Shown in pieces: positions 20,529-29,836 of a DNA stretch of 64,000 nt. Every line of letters starts with the position of its first letter. Positions within the stretch are counted from its first letter, which is position 1. This DNA is from Diaporthe sp. PMI_573. Taxonomy: Eukaryota; Ascomycota; Sordariomycetes; Diaporthales; Diaporthaceae. Below the pieces are notes generated by a model. The model made no database searches. It had not been told where the DNA came from and worked only from the letters and a program-made list of their open reading frames with translations. The position numbers and the translations under genes are program-made. Where the stretch lies: NCBI GenBank assembly GCA_021399435.1, contig JAJTUP010000008.1, positions 248,001-312,000 on the forward strand. Reading direction: 5' to 3'.

Positions 20529-21601
20529 GGTGGAAGGAGAGAAGATAAGAGCGAGGGGGAGGCTGGTGAAGCAAACCTAGCAGAATAGGGAAATATCAGA
20601 CGTAGGTATATTGAGCGCTTTTGCTGGTCAAGGCGTATCGAAATTCGCTGCCTTGAGGATACAATTCAGAGGCTGAGAGGTGGCTGTGGCAGAGTCCGAC
20701 AGACCAAGTCACGTAAACCGACCTGTTAGGGTTAGGGTGTTGGACCGACTGGACCGCTCGTTGGTCCCGTCGACAACTGGGCGGACTGCACCAATCACTC
20801 ATCGGTCCTCACAGTCCAGCACTACACTCACCTGCATTCGAGAGTGCGTAAAACACGCTAGTGACGCGGATATGTGTTTTTTCTAGGCTTGATTAAGAGT
20901 GTATGCCTATAACATATCTACTACTATTTAGAGGTGCTGGTATTGTGTAGTAAGGATATAGCAATTATATATAGGGACTAGCTGTATGTTATATGTAAGT
21001 AAGCAGATACTAGAAATTAGGGTGAGGTATAAATATACTGGAGGGGAGTATCTGATAAGCGCGTTGGTTGTGAGAAATAGGGAGAGAGGTATGGGAATTG
21101 TAGCTAGGCTTCATGCTAAACGTCTGCTGGTAGGGCAGGATTGATGAATCAAGGGGTGGCGGAACATGAGTTGTATTTCTGCTTTTTAGGAGCATGAACG
21201 ACCTCAGGAAATTACCGGCTAATCAGATTCAAGAAGAATAAAATACGGCTTTGCTGGGCATAGAGATTCCTCGAGCAAACACCGTCAACGAGCTGAAAGA
21301 CACGTTCAGAGAAGAGGTGGCCCGAGCGTAGGCCCCTGCAGCGCCGACATTGCTCCTCACATTATCCAGGAGGAGCTGAACAGGAGCCCATACCACATCG
21401 GTCGCGTTGTAAGTGCAGAAGGGTGGCTAGCTTGTTCAGCTGTTGTGGAACTAAACCACGTGTGGTCAGCATCTGCAGAAGCAAAATCTACATAACGTCC
21501 ATTTTGAAGAAGAAGAAAAAGAGGGGTATATTCTTTTCGTATCCATCGCCGTGTTCACCGTCTCTCCGCTCCAGAACTCTTCTCCTGGGCCCCTCGCCAT
21601 C
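20529..21601. other. divergent spacer, AT-rich centre
   Basis: Separates the unknown gene (-) from the HET gene (+). The part 20880..21250 is AT-rich and stop-dense. Two TTAGGG units occur at 20726..20737. No gene is supported. Confidence 0.45.
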
Positions 21602-23809
21602 ATGGAGGACGACCTAGGTCGGCTTTCTCTAAACGAAGATTCCGACCATTCTTCACTATCGACCAGAGAGTGCGCCCTGTGCTCTAGCATTAACTTTGAA
21701 GCTTTCTTCAGCGCCGGGGGTAGTCATGATGCAATCCCGTCGGTTGCCGTTCTGGACGCAAATCTGAGCCAGACGGGATGTTCATTCTGCAGCTTGCTTA
21801 TGCAAGTCGCAGGCCAGTTCACCTATCCTCATCGAGTGATTCCTTGGCGTGATGGCCAACCACTGGCCTTTTACTTTGAGCGACAATACCGAGCCCCTGT
21901 TTACAGCCAGGACTTTGGGAATCTTGTACAGCGTGGTGGCGCGACAATGAGGGTGAAATTGCGGCCCCCTCCCTCTCCCATTCCGTACGGCACTGCGACC
22001 GACTTTGTGCTATGTCCGATCTTCAGTCACGACGGTGTGCCTGAGGCACAAGACTCTGCTCGATTTGTGTTGGAAGATCGCATCGACCTTGCCGTCTGTC
22101 GTGAATGGCTGAGAGACTGCGAAAGTCAACATTTGGGGGATTGTGTCTCGCCTGGACTGGGAGTTGCTGCAGTATTGCCGGCTGAGATGAGAGTAATTGA
22201 TGTGGTGCAGGGATGTATCATACCCACACCCTCCAATTGTCGCTACTTGGCACTCAGCTACGTCTGGGGCCAAGTACCAACATTTTCACTTCGACGTGAG
22301 AATTTCAAGAATCTTGAAACCCCCGGGGCCTTATGGGAATACCGGTCGACGACACCGAAAACAATCTCAGACGCGATTCAAGTCACTCAACGTCTTGGTG
22401 AAAGGTATCTGTGGGTTGACAGCCTTTGCATAATTCAGGACTCAACGCAGAAGAGCAGTCAAGTTCTGGGCATGGGCAATATCTATGGAGCAGCCGTCTT
22501 GACGTTGGTGGCAGCCCAGGGAGACCACGCCAACGCAGGCCTGATCGGGCTGGAAACTGGAACTCGAGAATTGAAACAAATCACTCAAGAAGTCTGGCCA
22601 GACCTCATATTGACCGCGTCGATCGATTCGCCTGGTCATCCAGCCGATTCAGTTTGGGCTTCCAGAGGTTGGACGTGTCAAGAGCAAGTGATCTCGAAGC
22701 GACTTCTGTTATTCATGCATGGTCAAGTCATGTGGCAATGTCCAACTTGTTATCTTTGCGAAGATACGGCGGCTTTCAACAAAGTTGAACCTCCTGAACG
22801 ACTCCACCAACTCCCAACGAAGAAACAAGATCCTCCGTCGCTGCGACCCACGTCCATCCATTCCCTGAAGCCTCTACTCCGTCCACAAGCCTTCTCACAC
22901 TACGCATCAATAATAAATGACTACTCGAAGCGACGATTTACTTTTGAAGATGACATCTTGCTTGCCTTTGAAGGGTTTGGCAGCGTTCTACATCAATCGT
23001 TTCGTTCACCACCCTTGGCCGGACTTCCTCAGGCATACTTTGATCAGTCTATTTTGTGGATGCCTTCACACATTCAGAGGCGCAGAGAAGGCACGGGAAA
23101 GATATTCCCCAGCTGGTCGTGGGCCGGTTGGGTAGGCCAAGTGCGCTACGAAGACCTCGATGAATCCAACGTGGAAGCAGTTGTGTCTTGCATCAAATGG
23201 TACTCTGGCAATGGCGGTCGAGCTAACAACGAATCTGGTTTTCAACCGATCAATGGCACCGGAATAGGCATAGCAGAGAGCAGCTTCGGCGTACCGCGGT
23301 CTCTCAACACGTTCTTCTGGGTTCCTCTCTTTGAGCTCCTGAGCGGCTCGCCGACGTCACTGCCTCGAGTCGCCGACCTCTCCAGGCTCCCAAATCAACT
23401 TCTGCTCCAATTCTGGACTTCCTCCACATTCTTAGATGTTAGCGTGAGGGACAGCCCGACTTTCCTAGACCAATTTGAGGCCTCTCGCCACAGACCGGTC
23501 AAGTTACACGTATATCTGCCCAGAGAGTATGGAAGACAATTGGCTGGTTACCTGGTTTTGAATGGAAGTGGACCGTTACGGACAGATCCTAGCCGCCATG
23601 AATTCATTGTCATATCGGAAGCTCAAGTCTCAGGATTTAATCCGGTGAATTGGGCCTGCAAGTACTCGGAGCTGTGTCGAATGTATAACGTCATGCTTGT
23701 GGAGTGGGATAGAGATCACAAAATTGCCTACAGGGTGGCAATCGGAAGAGTTTTAAAGGCAGCATGGGTAGGGTCGAGGCCTGTTAGGAAGTTAATTACG
23801 CTGGGTTGA
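21602..23809 (+). CDS. HET-domain (heterokaryon incompatibility) protein
   Basis: Intronless, 735 residues. The open frame extends upstream to a GTG, but the first ATG (21602, CATCATGGAGG) is the sensible start. The N-terminus has two Cys pairs (CALCSSINFE and GCSFCSLLMQ), a frequent HET-associated arrangement. The HET domain runs from about residue 210 to 360: YLALSYVWG, TISDAIQVTQRLGERYLWVD, SLCIIQD, IYGAAVLTLVAA, then the trailing SVWASRGWTCQEQVISKRLL. A second conserved block is FSHYASIINDYSKRRFTFEDD with the later FPSWSWAGW. HET proteins trigger cell death on fusion of incompatible hyphae. Unlike the relic at 13.8 kb this copy is fully open. The two belong to different HET subtypes, so they are not recent duplicates. 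Confidence 0.95.
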   Translation: MEDDLGRLSLNEDSDHSSLSTRECALCSSINFEAFFSAGGSHDAIPSVAVLDANLSQTGCSFCSLLMQVAGQFTYPHRVIPWRDGQPLAFYFERQYRAPVYSQDFGNLVQRGGATMRVKLRPPPSPIPYGTATDFVLCPIFSHDGVPEAQDSARFVLEDRIDLAVCREWLRDCESQHLGDCVSPGLGVAAVLPAEMRVIDVVQGCIIPTPSNCRYLALSYVWGQVPTFSLRRENFKNLETPGALWEYRSTTPKTISDAIQVTQRLGERYLWVDSLCIIQDSTQKSSQVLGMGNIYGAAVLTLVAAQGDHANAGLIGLETGTRELKQITQEVWPDLILTASIDSPGHPADSVWASRGWTCQEQVISKRLLLFMHGQVMWQCPTCYLCEDTAAFNKVEPPERLHQLPTKKQDPPSLRPTSIHSLKPLLRPQAFSHYASIINDYSKRRFTFEDDILLAFEGFGSVLHQSFRSPPLAGLPQAYFDQSILWMPSHIQRRREGTGKIFPSWSWAGWVGQVRYEDLDESNVEAVVSCIKWYSGNGGRANNESGFQPINGTGIGIAESSFGVPRSLNTFFWVPLFELLSGSPTSLPRVADLSRLPNQLLLQFWTSSTFLDVSVRDSPTFLDQFEASRHRPVKLHVYLPREYGRQLAGYLVLNGSGPLRTDPSRHEFIVISEAQVSGFNPVNWACKYSELCRMYNVMLVEWDRDHKIAYRVAIGRVLKAAWVGSRPVRKLITLG

Positions 23810-23880
23810 AAGTAAGAGGACACATTACCCTATTAAGTAGACCCAGAGGCTCTAAGCAAAGGACGACTTACTTTCCCATA

Positions 23881-24453
23881 TCACATAAGAGAAATCAATT
23901 TGGTAGCTAGCGACTCGCAAGTTAGAATAATTACATGGCCACACATGTCACCGCCCTCAATTTTCCAGCTCCTTGATGATCTGATCGCCCCGGCAATGGC
24001 ATGACAGGCGGCAGTCAACGTCGGGTTAGACCCATTTCCAGTCGGAATGACACCGCATCCGCCCAGGTACAGGTTACTGACTCCCCAGACTAGCCCTGTC
24101 TTGCTGACGACGCTGTCCTCCTTGGTCTTCGCTAGGTCGAACTCACCATTCTGGTTTTGGACCTCCTTGCCTGCGCGGTAGATGCCGCATACTATACAAT
24201 CCTGATCAGCAACTTATTCACGTGCAATCTTGTCCCAATGGCACTGATAGTCAAGCATTGACTCTTGCTTGTGCTCCTAAAATTTGGCTGCGATTTGGGA
24301 GGGAGATCGCGAGCAAAAGACAAGGGCAGAACCAGCATGAAGCGGGCTGAAACTGACCGTGAAGGGCTAAGCCAGGTGCGAGGTGGCGCGGCTCTGCGCC
24401 TGGGAGGAATCCGCTCAGAGAGGTGGCTACATCGACCATACTGCGAACATCTG
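23881..24453 (-). pseudogene. pyranose 2-oxidase-like GMC oxidoreductase, 3' remnant
   Basis: Two exon-like pieces carry only the C-terminal part of a GMC flavoenzyme. The upstream piece (24358..about 24453) reads ATSLSGFLPGAEPRHLAPGLALH, the family block before the active-site His region. After a 166-bp GTCAGT...TGTATAG intron, the second piece (23881..24191) reads GIYRAGKE, then LVWGVSNLYLGGCGVIPTGN and GSNPTLTAACHAIAGA, the C-terminal FAD-proximal block containing the N-P-T-L-T motif of pyranose oxidases. About 130 of some 600 residues remain. The frame is open, but the flavin-binding N-terminus is absent upstream, where the relic at 24594 begins instead. Pyranose 2-oxidase makes 2-keto sugars and hydrogen peroxide. 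Confidence 0.75.
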
Positions 24454-24593
24454 ATTAACAAGAATACTCCCTACCATGATTTGGACGGAGGTGTGCAGCG
24501 GGATGTGCTCTGATATCAGCCCAAACGAGGTGACCGCAGCGCCCTCTTCATGCATAGAGGCATGTGTGACTTACTCTCTCATCATGCGGTTAG

Positions 24594-25225
24594 ATCAATC
24601 AAAATCTCACCCAGCCAGCGGAGATCAAGGCCCCTGCTTCGAAGCCACTTATTCAGGTGGCCAACTACGCCATCAGCGTCGAGATATACCCACCAAATGC
24701 CAAAATCCCCATCAACAAGGGTGAGGGCCTGAAGGTGATATACGGATCTCTAAGTGAAATTTCCGATAGAACAACCACGACGAGGAAGCCGCTGGGTGAC
24801 GGCAGGTATGTGGAAGATACGTTGTCATGGCGATGTAAGAATAGTGCGCTGACAACAAAACGGTCTGAACAGGAACCAGGGTGAGTGCCGGCGCGCACAA
24901 CCACGCCAACGACTACTTTGAAGAAATCCATGTTTCACTGTCACTTGGGACTAAAGATGGTGGCATGTCCATGGTGAAGCCGGAAAACGAGGACAACTCA
25001 AAAGCCTTAGACGAAGCGGAGGCACTGCCTAACGACAAATGGATCCACAAGACTCAGGAGACACTCGTCGAGCATGGATCCATATGGCATCGAGACTCAT
25101 TGGGAAACGCCATTCGAGGGTGGAACAACGTCGTGTCGTACCCCTGGCACAAATGGCAAGGGGGGAGTGGCGATTATATCGACGTTTGGATGGCTATTGA
25201 GTTCAATCCTGACTTGGAACTGTGA
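24594..25225 (+). pseudogene. cupin-type enzyme 3' remnant, probably aldos-2-ulose dehydratase-like
   Basis: Exon-like pieces 24594..24805 and 24880..25225, joined across a 74-bp GTATGT...ACCAG intron (phase 2), encode about 185 residues. The block AGAHNHANDYFEEIHVSLS has a cupin-like metal-ligand pattern (H-x-H, E, H). It is followed by TLVEHGSIWHRDS, VSYPWHKWQGG and DYIDVWMAIEFNPDLEL before the stop. I associate this tail with the C-terminal domain of aldos-2-ulose dehydratases, enzymes that use the product of pyranose 2-oxidase; that assignment rests partly on the adjacency to the oxidase remnant. No N-terminal two thirds and no start codon context are present, so it cannot be an intact gene. 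Confidence 0.55.
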
Positions 25226-25430
25226 GACGCAGTATGCCCTACAGCCATTTGAAGAGACTCTTAGGGATGCTAGCCTGGGTGAAAGTCTATTGTCTCTCAG
25301 TGCGTTCTCTATTATACGTAATCGTAAAAATCGAGAAAGTTCGTTCCTTAATGATGTGCAAAGGTGTTTATGAATAGAGGACATTGTCTTCAGCCAAAGG
25401 CCTTTACAATATAAGATACATGCTTATTGT
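25226..25430. other. 3' flank of dehydratase-like remnant
   Basis: Short AT-richer flank leading into repeat copy B. Nothing coding is seen. Confidence 0.4.
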
Positions 25431-25710
25431 ACGAGCTTTTCTCGGGTGCCCACTACGCGGCCACAGCATGAATGCCTAGGTACTCACCCGTTAAACCACG
25501 TGGGCACTCCTCACTGCCCGACCTCCTATAGAATAAACTCATATAGGATAACCTACTATAGGACAGCCTCCTATGGGATCCCCTCCTGTGGGGTATAGAG
25601 GTGACCGGGTAGATACCTAGGTGGTGATCAAGCCGCAGGGTGCTCTGCAGTGACGTGTTGTGATTTTTGAAGATGTGGCAGTGTTACCATAATAATGTAT
25701 GTGATGGGAA
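25431..25710. repeat. dispersed repeat family, copy B
   Basis: Begins ACGAGCTTTT, then GTGCCCACTACGCGGCCACA, an inverted arm GTGGGCAC 46 bp further on, CCTCACTGCCCGACCTCCTAT, a series of CCTnCTATAGGA-like units and a tail TTTTTGAAGATGTGG...ATAATGTATGTG. Aligned by eye with copies A and C. Confidence 0.65.
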
Positions 25711-26607
25711 AGAAGCAGTATTAATTCTGTATCTAGAGGTTAGAGAGATGGCATCTGTAATGTTCAACCGTTCTCCACAAGAGAATTATTATAGGTCATG
25801 CCAGTTTCGAAAAGCATTGCTGTAAGTGTTTTCCGGTCTTTCCCCCATTTGTCCGCTGAAAATTTTCAATGCCAACACTTTGAGGCTGTCGGGAGTTGGC
25901 CGTTATCGTGGAAGAGAACTGCTGAATCGGGTCAAGGGCGCATAGCCACAAGGCTCTTATCTGGTTAGCTAGCGATAGCATCATCGTGAAGGATCATTGG
26001 GGCCTGGGCTTCCTGCATGGACCTTCGGGGCGCTAATTTAGTAATCAACTGATTTTTAGGCAGCGCGGTCCATATATTCCCGTATACGGGTGGAACTGAC
26101 AGGTCTTTGGGCAGTGTATTCTCTCGCAGTCGACCGCTTGCATCCAAATGGCCAAGACTCCCGGGCGCGAAGCGCACGCAACACGGCTGCTATCAGTAAG
26201 ATGGTTCCTGCGTTGTTCGAATCTTGGGACCCGATCGAGCCTTGCATATCTAAGCGAGCCGCCTCAACACGGATCTGGTGTCCGCAGCACAACATGGGCA
26301 CGATGCCACTCGGCTAGAAGGGCCGGAACATGCAGTTACGAGCCAACGCATCGGGTTGGGTGGGCCAAGAAGTCGCAATACGGGCAAGCTTCGAAAAGAA
26401 TCACTCATACCGCACACGTGCATGCAGCAGGATGTGTTTAGGCAGTCAGTCACGAACGGCGAAGCGCCTCGCGGGTAGACAAATATAAGATTGGCCTTGG
26501 CTCCCTTGCGACCCCGGGGGTTTACCTTCCTTGGTGCTTGTGATAGTTGTTTCTGTGTTCTGGTGATACCGCATTTCCTTCAGTTTCTCTCTTGTTCCTC
26601 AGCCAAG
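25711..26607. other. intergenic, upstream of GH71
   Basis: About 0.9 kb with overlapping short frames on both strands and no domain. A TATA-like AATATAAG lies near 26482, about 120 bp before the GH71 ATG. Confidence 0.45.
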
Positions 26608-28356
26608 ATGAGGTGTTCCACTATACTTGTGGGACTGCTTTGCCCATTGCATGTTCTCTCAAAAGCCGTATTTGCACATTTTCTGGTAGGTTCCCTCGCC
26701 TACTCAGGCAGCTCGTGCTTTTGTCCGATTTATGGGGCAAACATTAGGCTTACCAATACTGATACGATCCAACAGGTTGACAACACAGGACTCTTCACAT
26801 CAGCAGACTGGGAGAGAGAATTTTCTTTGGCCCAGGAAGCATTGATAGATGCTTTCGTTCTGAACATTGCTTGGAATGGGACCTCGAATGAAAGACAGAT
26901 CCCGCTAGCCTTCCAGGTCGCCAACTCCGTCGGATTCAAGCTGTTCTTCTCCTTTGACTACGACGGCAACGGACCCTGGCCCAAGGAAGATGTCCTTGCA
27001 CTGATGGAAACATATCAAACCAACGGTGCTTACTATATCGAGAACTCACAGCCGTTGGTATCTACCTTCGAGGGTGGTTCCAATGCCACGGATTGGATAG
27101 ACATCAAATCAGAAACCAACTGTTTCCTGATCCCAGATTGGTCTTCTATGGGCGCGCGGAATGCATGGGATGCTGCCGACAACGTTGCTGACGGTCTATT
27201 CAGCTGGGATGCCTGGCCAAATGGAGTCAGGCCGATAGATGGTAGCGTGGATGAAACATACCTCTCGGTGATCGACACATCGAGATACATGATGGCAGTC
27301 TCCCCATGGTTCTACACGAACCTGCCAGGATATAGCAAGAACTGGGTCTGGAAGTAAGCACTTTTCTATCTACCTGCAAGGCTCCGTCTTCGCCAAGGTC
27401 TCTGATGCTCTTGCCAATCAATGGTTGCTGACTCTCCTACCAATTTAGTGCAGATAATCTCTGGGTAGACCGCTGGGCCCAGGTTATAAACATCCAACCG
27501 GCCTTTGTTCAGATCATCAGCTGGAATGACTTCGGCGAGGCATGTCCCAGCACATCAGCATGATGACTCCTCTTCGGAGCTACATACACACAGACATTTT
27601 ACTGACTTGTTGCATAGTCTCATTACATCGGACCGCTACACAGCTCGCCCGCTATGGACACCGGATCCCTGTACGACTACGTGTCTACCATGCCCCACGA
27701 GGGCTGGCGCAACGTGCTTCCTACTTTTATCTCAATGTACAAGAATGGCACAAGCGACGTGGCTCAGGAGAGCATCACGGCATACTACAGTGAGTTTCCT
27801 TTCAGGCCCCTTCAAATCCTCCGGAGTCACAAACGAGTTCTAACGTATCACTCCTTCCACAGCTCCCGAAAGAGGCTCAAACTGCGACACAGCAAATACC
27901 ACCTTGAACACTGTCAGCCACAGCCAAACGGAATACTCAGTGGACCTGTTAGGCGGCATCAAGATCTACTACGACGCCGTGCTGGCATCGCCTGCTAACG
28001 TCACCATCAAGATCGGCGAGGATCTCGTGCAAGCCACTTGGGACGCTGCTCGCTCACCAGACGGTGGCCCAGGGGTCTATCATGGCTCCTACGCTGTCCC
28101 GGCTATCCCAAACGAAGACGAAGCTGCCGCGGTGGTAGTTTCATTGTCTCGTGACGATGAAAACATTGCCCAGATTCAAGGTATGAGCATAGGAGGATGC
28201 AGCGAGACGGGCATGCAGAACTTCAATGCCTGGGTGGGAACTGAGAACGTGGTGAGGAGTGCTGATGATAGTCTGGCGTCTTCGACTGTTTCGGTCTCCA
28301 GTTTCGGAGTTGTGTGTTCAATAGCGCTCTTTGTCACAGCGTTGCAATTATTCTAG
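26608..28356 (+). CDS. GPI-anchored GH71 alpha-1,3-glucanase (mutanase family)
   Basis: Hydrolyses alpha-1,3-glucan of fungal cell walls. Exons 26608..26685, 26776..27353, 27449..27539, 27618..27789 and 27863..28356 give 470 residues, all in phase. The frame opens upstream at a TTG, but the ATG at 26608 starts a signal peptide (STILVGLLCPLHVLS). GH71 hallmarks are AVFAHFL joined to VDNTGLFTSADWEREF, LIDAFVLNIA, GFKLFFSFDYDGNGPW, NCFLIPDWSSMG with the acidic residue region, DGLFSWDAWP, VSPWFYTNLP and QIISWNDFGE|SHYIGPL. Intron 3 (27540..27617) has a GC-AG boundary (GAG|GCATGT). The C-terminus is Ser-rich followed by a hydrophobic tail (SSFGVVCSIALFVTALQLF), a GPI-attachment signal. The role is probably own-wall alpha-glucan remodelling. 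Confidence 0.93.
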
Positions 28357-28366
28357 CTTTGCTTTC

Positions 28367-28372
28367 AATAAA
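28367..28372 (+). terminator. polyadenylation-type signal after GH71
   Basis: AATAAA eleven bases after the GH71 stop codon, in an AT-rich context. Confidence 0.4.
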
Positions 28373-28605
28373 TTTGAACATTCAACATTATTGAGGTCGG
28401 CATTGGCATCCAGCACAGTGACACTACATCTCCCCGTACATATTTGTTCACACTTGCCCACATACAACAATCTTACCATACCTAGGTAGACGACTATGCA
28501 GGTGTGAAACTCATTCAAGAATGCGGCGCTTTTTTCTCAAAGAAGAAATAACCGTTATTATTCTTCCTCATTATTATGAACACTTCGGCCTACACTTCAA
28601 ACTTC

Positions 28606-28850
28606 ACGAGCTTTGCGGGTGGTCCGCTAGGTGGCCATAGCATCTATGTAGTGGACCACCTAGCAGTGCTCACTACCCAACCTCCTATGTCATTAACCTC
28701 TCGAGTAATACCCTCCTAATCACCACAGAATAATCTCCTGTGCGAAAACATCCTGTAGGATGACCGCCCATCGAAGAACCGAGTGGAAGGTAAGCAAGCC
28801 ACGGGTTTCCCGCAATGACGTTTTCGTTTCTCGATTTTCCTTTCTGTTTT
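28606..28850. repeat. dispersed repeat family, copy C
   Basis: Begins ACGAGCTTTG, then GCTAGGTGG and, 22 bp on, its exact inverse CCACCTAGC flanking ATAGCATCTATGTAG, followed by CAGTGCTCACTACCCAACCTCCTAT and irregular CCTCCTAnT/GAATAA units. Same block order as copies A and B. The right end is not well defined. Confidence 0.65.
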
Positions 28851-29146
28851 TCTTTTTTTGCTATTCTGCAGTGCGGCTGTGTTCGATGCTGTGTCCCAGG
28901 GCGCCCTCTGCCTGGCAGTTCAGACTCAGATCTTTGCTTTGAGCCAATTTCAGGGACAGTCAAGAAGGGCAACTACAGTTTATGGGGCCAGGAGTCTGAT
29001 CGTCTTAGATCACAGCGTTCGATCAGTCTACGAGTGGTGGCACAGGTTTGAAGAATGAAAGATAAAAGTTATTACATGTTCTAAGCTATGTGCCCAGAAT
29101 TCTATTACAGCCTCCTATCCGAGGCGTCTATGGTCGCAATGCTCTA
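28851..29146. other. intergenic, no gene seen
   Basis: Between repeat copy C and the stop of the MARVEL-like gene. Overlapping + frames here are shadows without domains. Confidence 0.4.
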
Positions 29147-29836
29147 TCAGACCTGCTCATACGTGCCCATCTTTTCCGGCGCAGGCTGTTTCTTCCCAAA
29201 CACCTTGCCAGTGACCTTCTCCCCGAGGGTATCAACCTTGCCGCTCATAAATGTCTTGACGAGGCCGTAGATCCCGGAGGTGAGCCAGAGAATAGCATTA
29301 ACGAGATCGACCCAGACGGCGCTCTTCTCGACGGTGGTGTTGCTCCCCTTGTACGAGTCGTCGCTGTCCCGGTGGAGGAAGATGCCGCCAAAGATGCCAA
29401 AGACAACAATCCACAGCAGGAACAGCGTCAGGTCCCATGAGAACAGCCGCGAGGTCTTGCAGCGGTTCGAGACGGCGCCAAAGGGGGCGGCGACGGCGAA
29501 GACGACGGCCGTGATGGACGAGAGCCCGGCGACGATGAGGCCGAAGACCCACTCGGGCGAGAAGTGCGAGCCGCCGTTCTCCTGGGCGTCGCGGTGCTGC
29601 TTGTCGACGCGGTGGCCATAGAGCCCGACGATGACGAGGCCCAGGACGAACTGCAGTCCTCGGACCACCCAGCGCGGGATGTTCTCCCAGGCTTTGAGCG
29701 GGGCTGTCGCGGCCTTCTTGCCGTAGCTGATGCCGTGGTTGGCGCCGCGTTGGGCGTGGGCACGGGGGTCGAGCCCGTCCTCGAGGAGGGTGTCCTTGTT
29801 CTTGAGGAGGACGGGGAGGAGCTTTGCGATGGCCAT
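29147..29836 (-). CDS. MARVEL-like four-transmembrane protein
   Basis: Single exon, 229 residues from the ATG at 29836 (MAIAKLLPVLLKNKD); the frame extends upstream but the extra residues look like translated leader. Four hydrophobic segments follow the MARVEL arrangement: WVVRGLQFVLGLVIVGLYGH, then a long one ending VFAVAAPFGA, LFLLWIVVFGIFGGIFLHRD and WVDLVNAILWLTSGIYGLVK. The end is basic and cytosolic (KVFGKKQPAPEK). Such proteins sit in plasma-membrane or vesicle domains; this one matches a common uncharacterised Pezizomycotina group. The first loop carries HRVDKQ, seen in that group. The function is unknown. Confidence 0.88.
   Translation of the reverse strand: MAIAKLLPVLLKNKDTLLEDGLDPRAHAQRGANHGISYGKKAATAPLKAWENIPRWVVRGLQFVLGLVIVGLYGHRVDKQHRDAQENGGSHFSPEWVFGLIVAGLSSITAVVFAVAAPFGAVSNRCKTSRLFSWDLTLFLLWIVVFGIFGGIFLHRDSDDSYKGSNTTVEKSAVWVDLVNAILWLTSGIYGLVKTFMSGKVDTLGEKVTGKVFGKKQPAPEKMGTYEQV

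Noticed and set aside
20726..20737. Telomere-like TTAGGG x2
   Set aside because: Two units are expected by chance over a window this size and no array is present.
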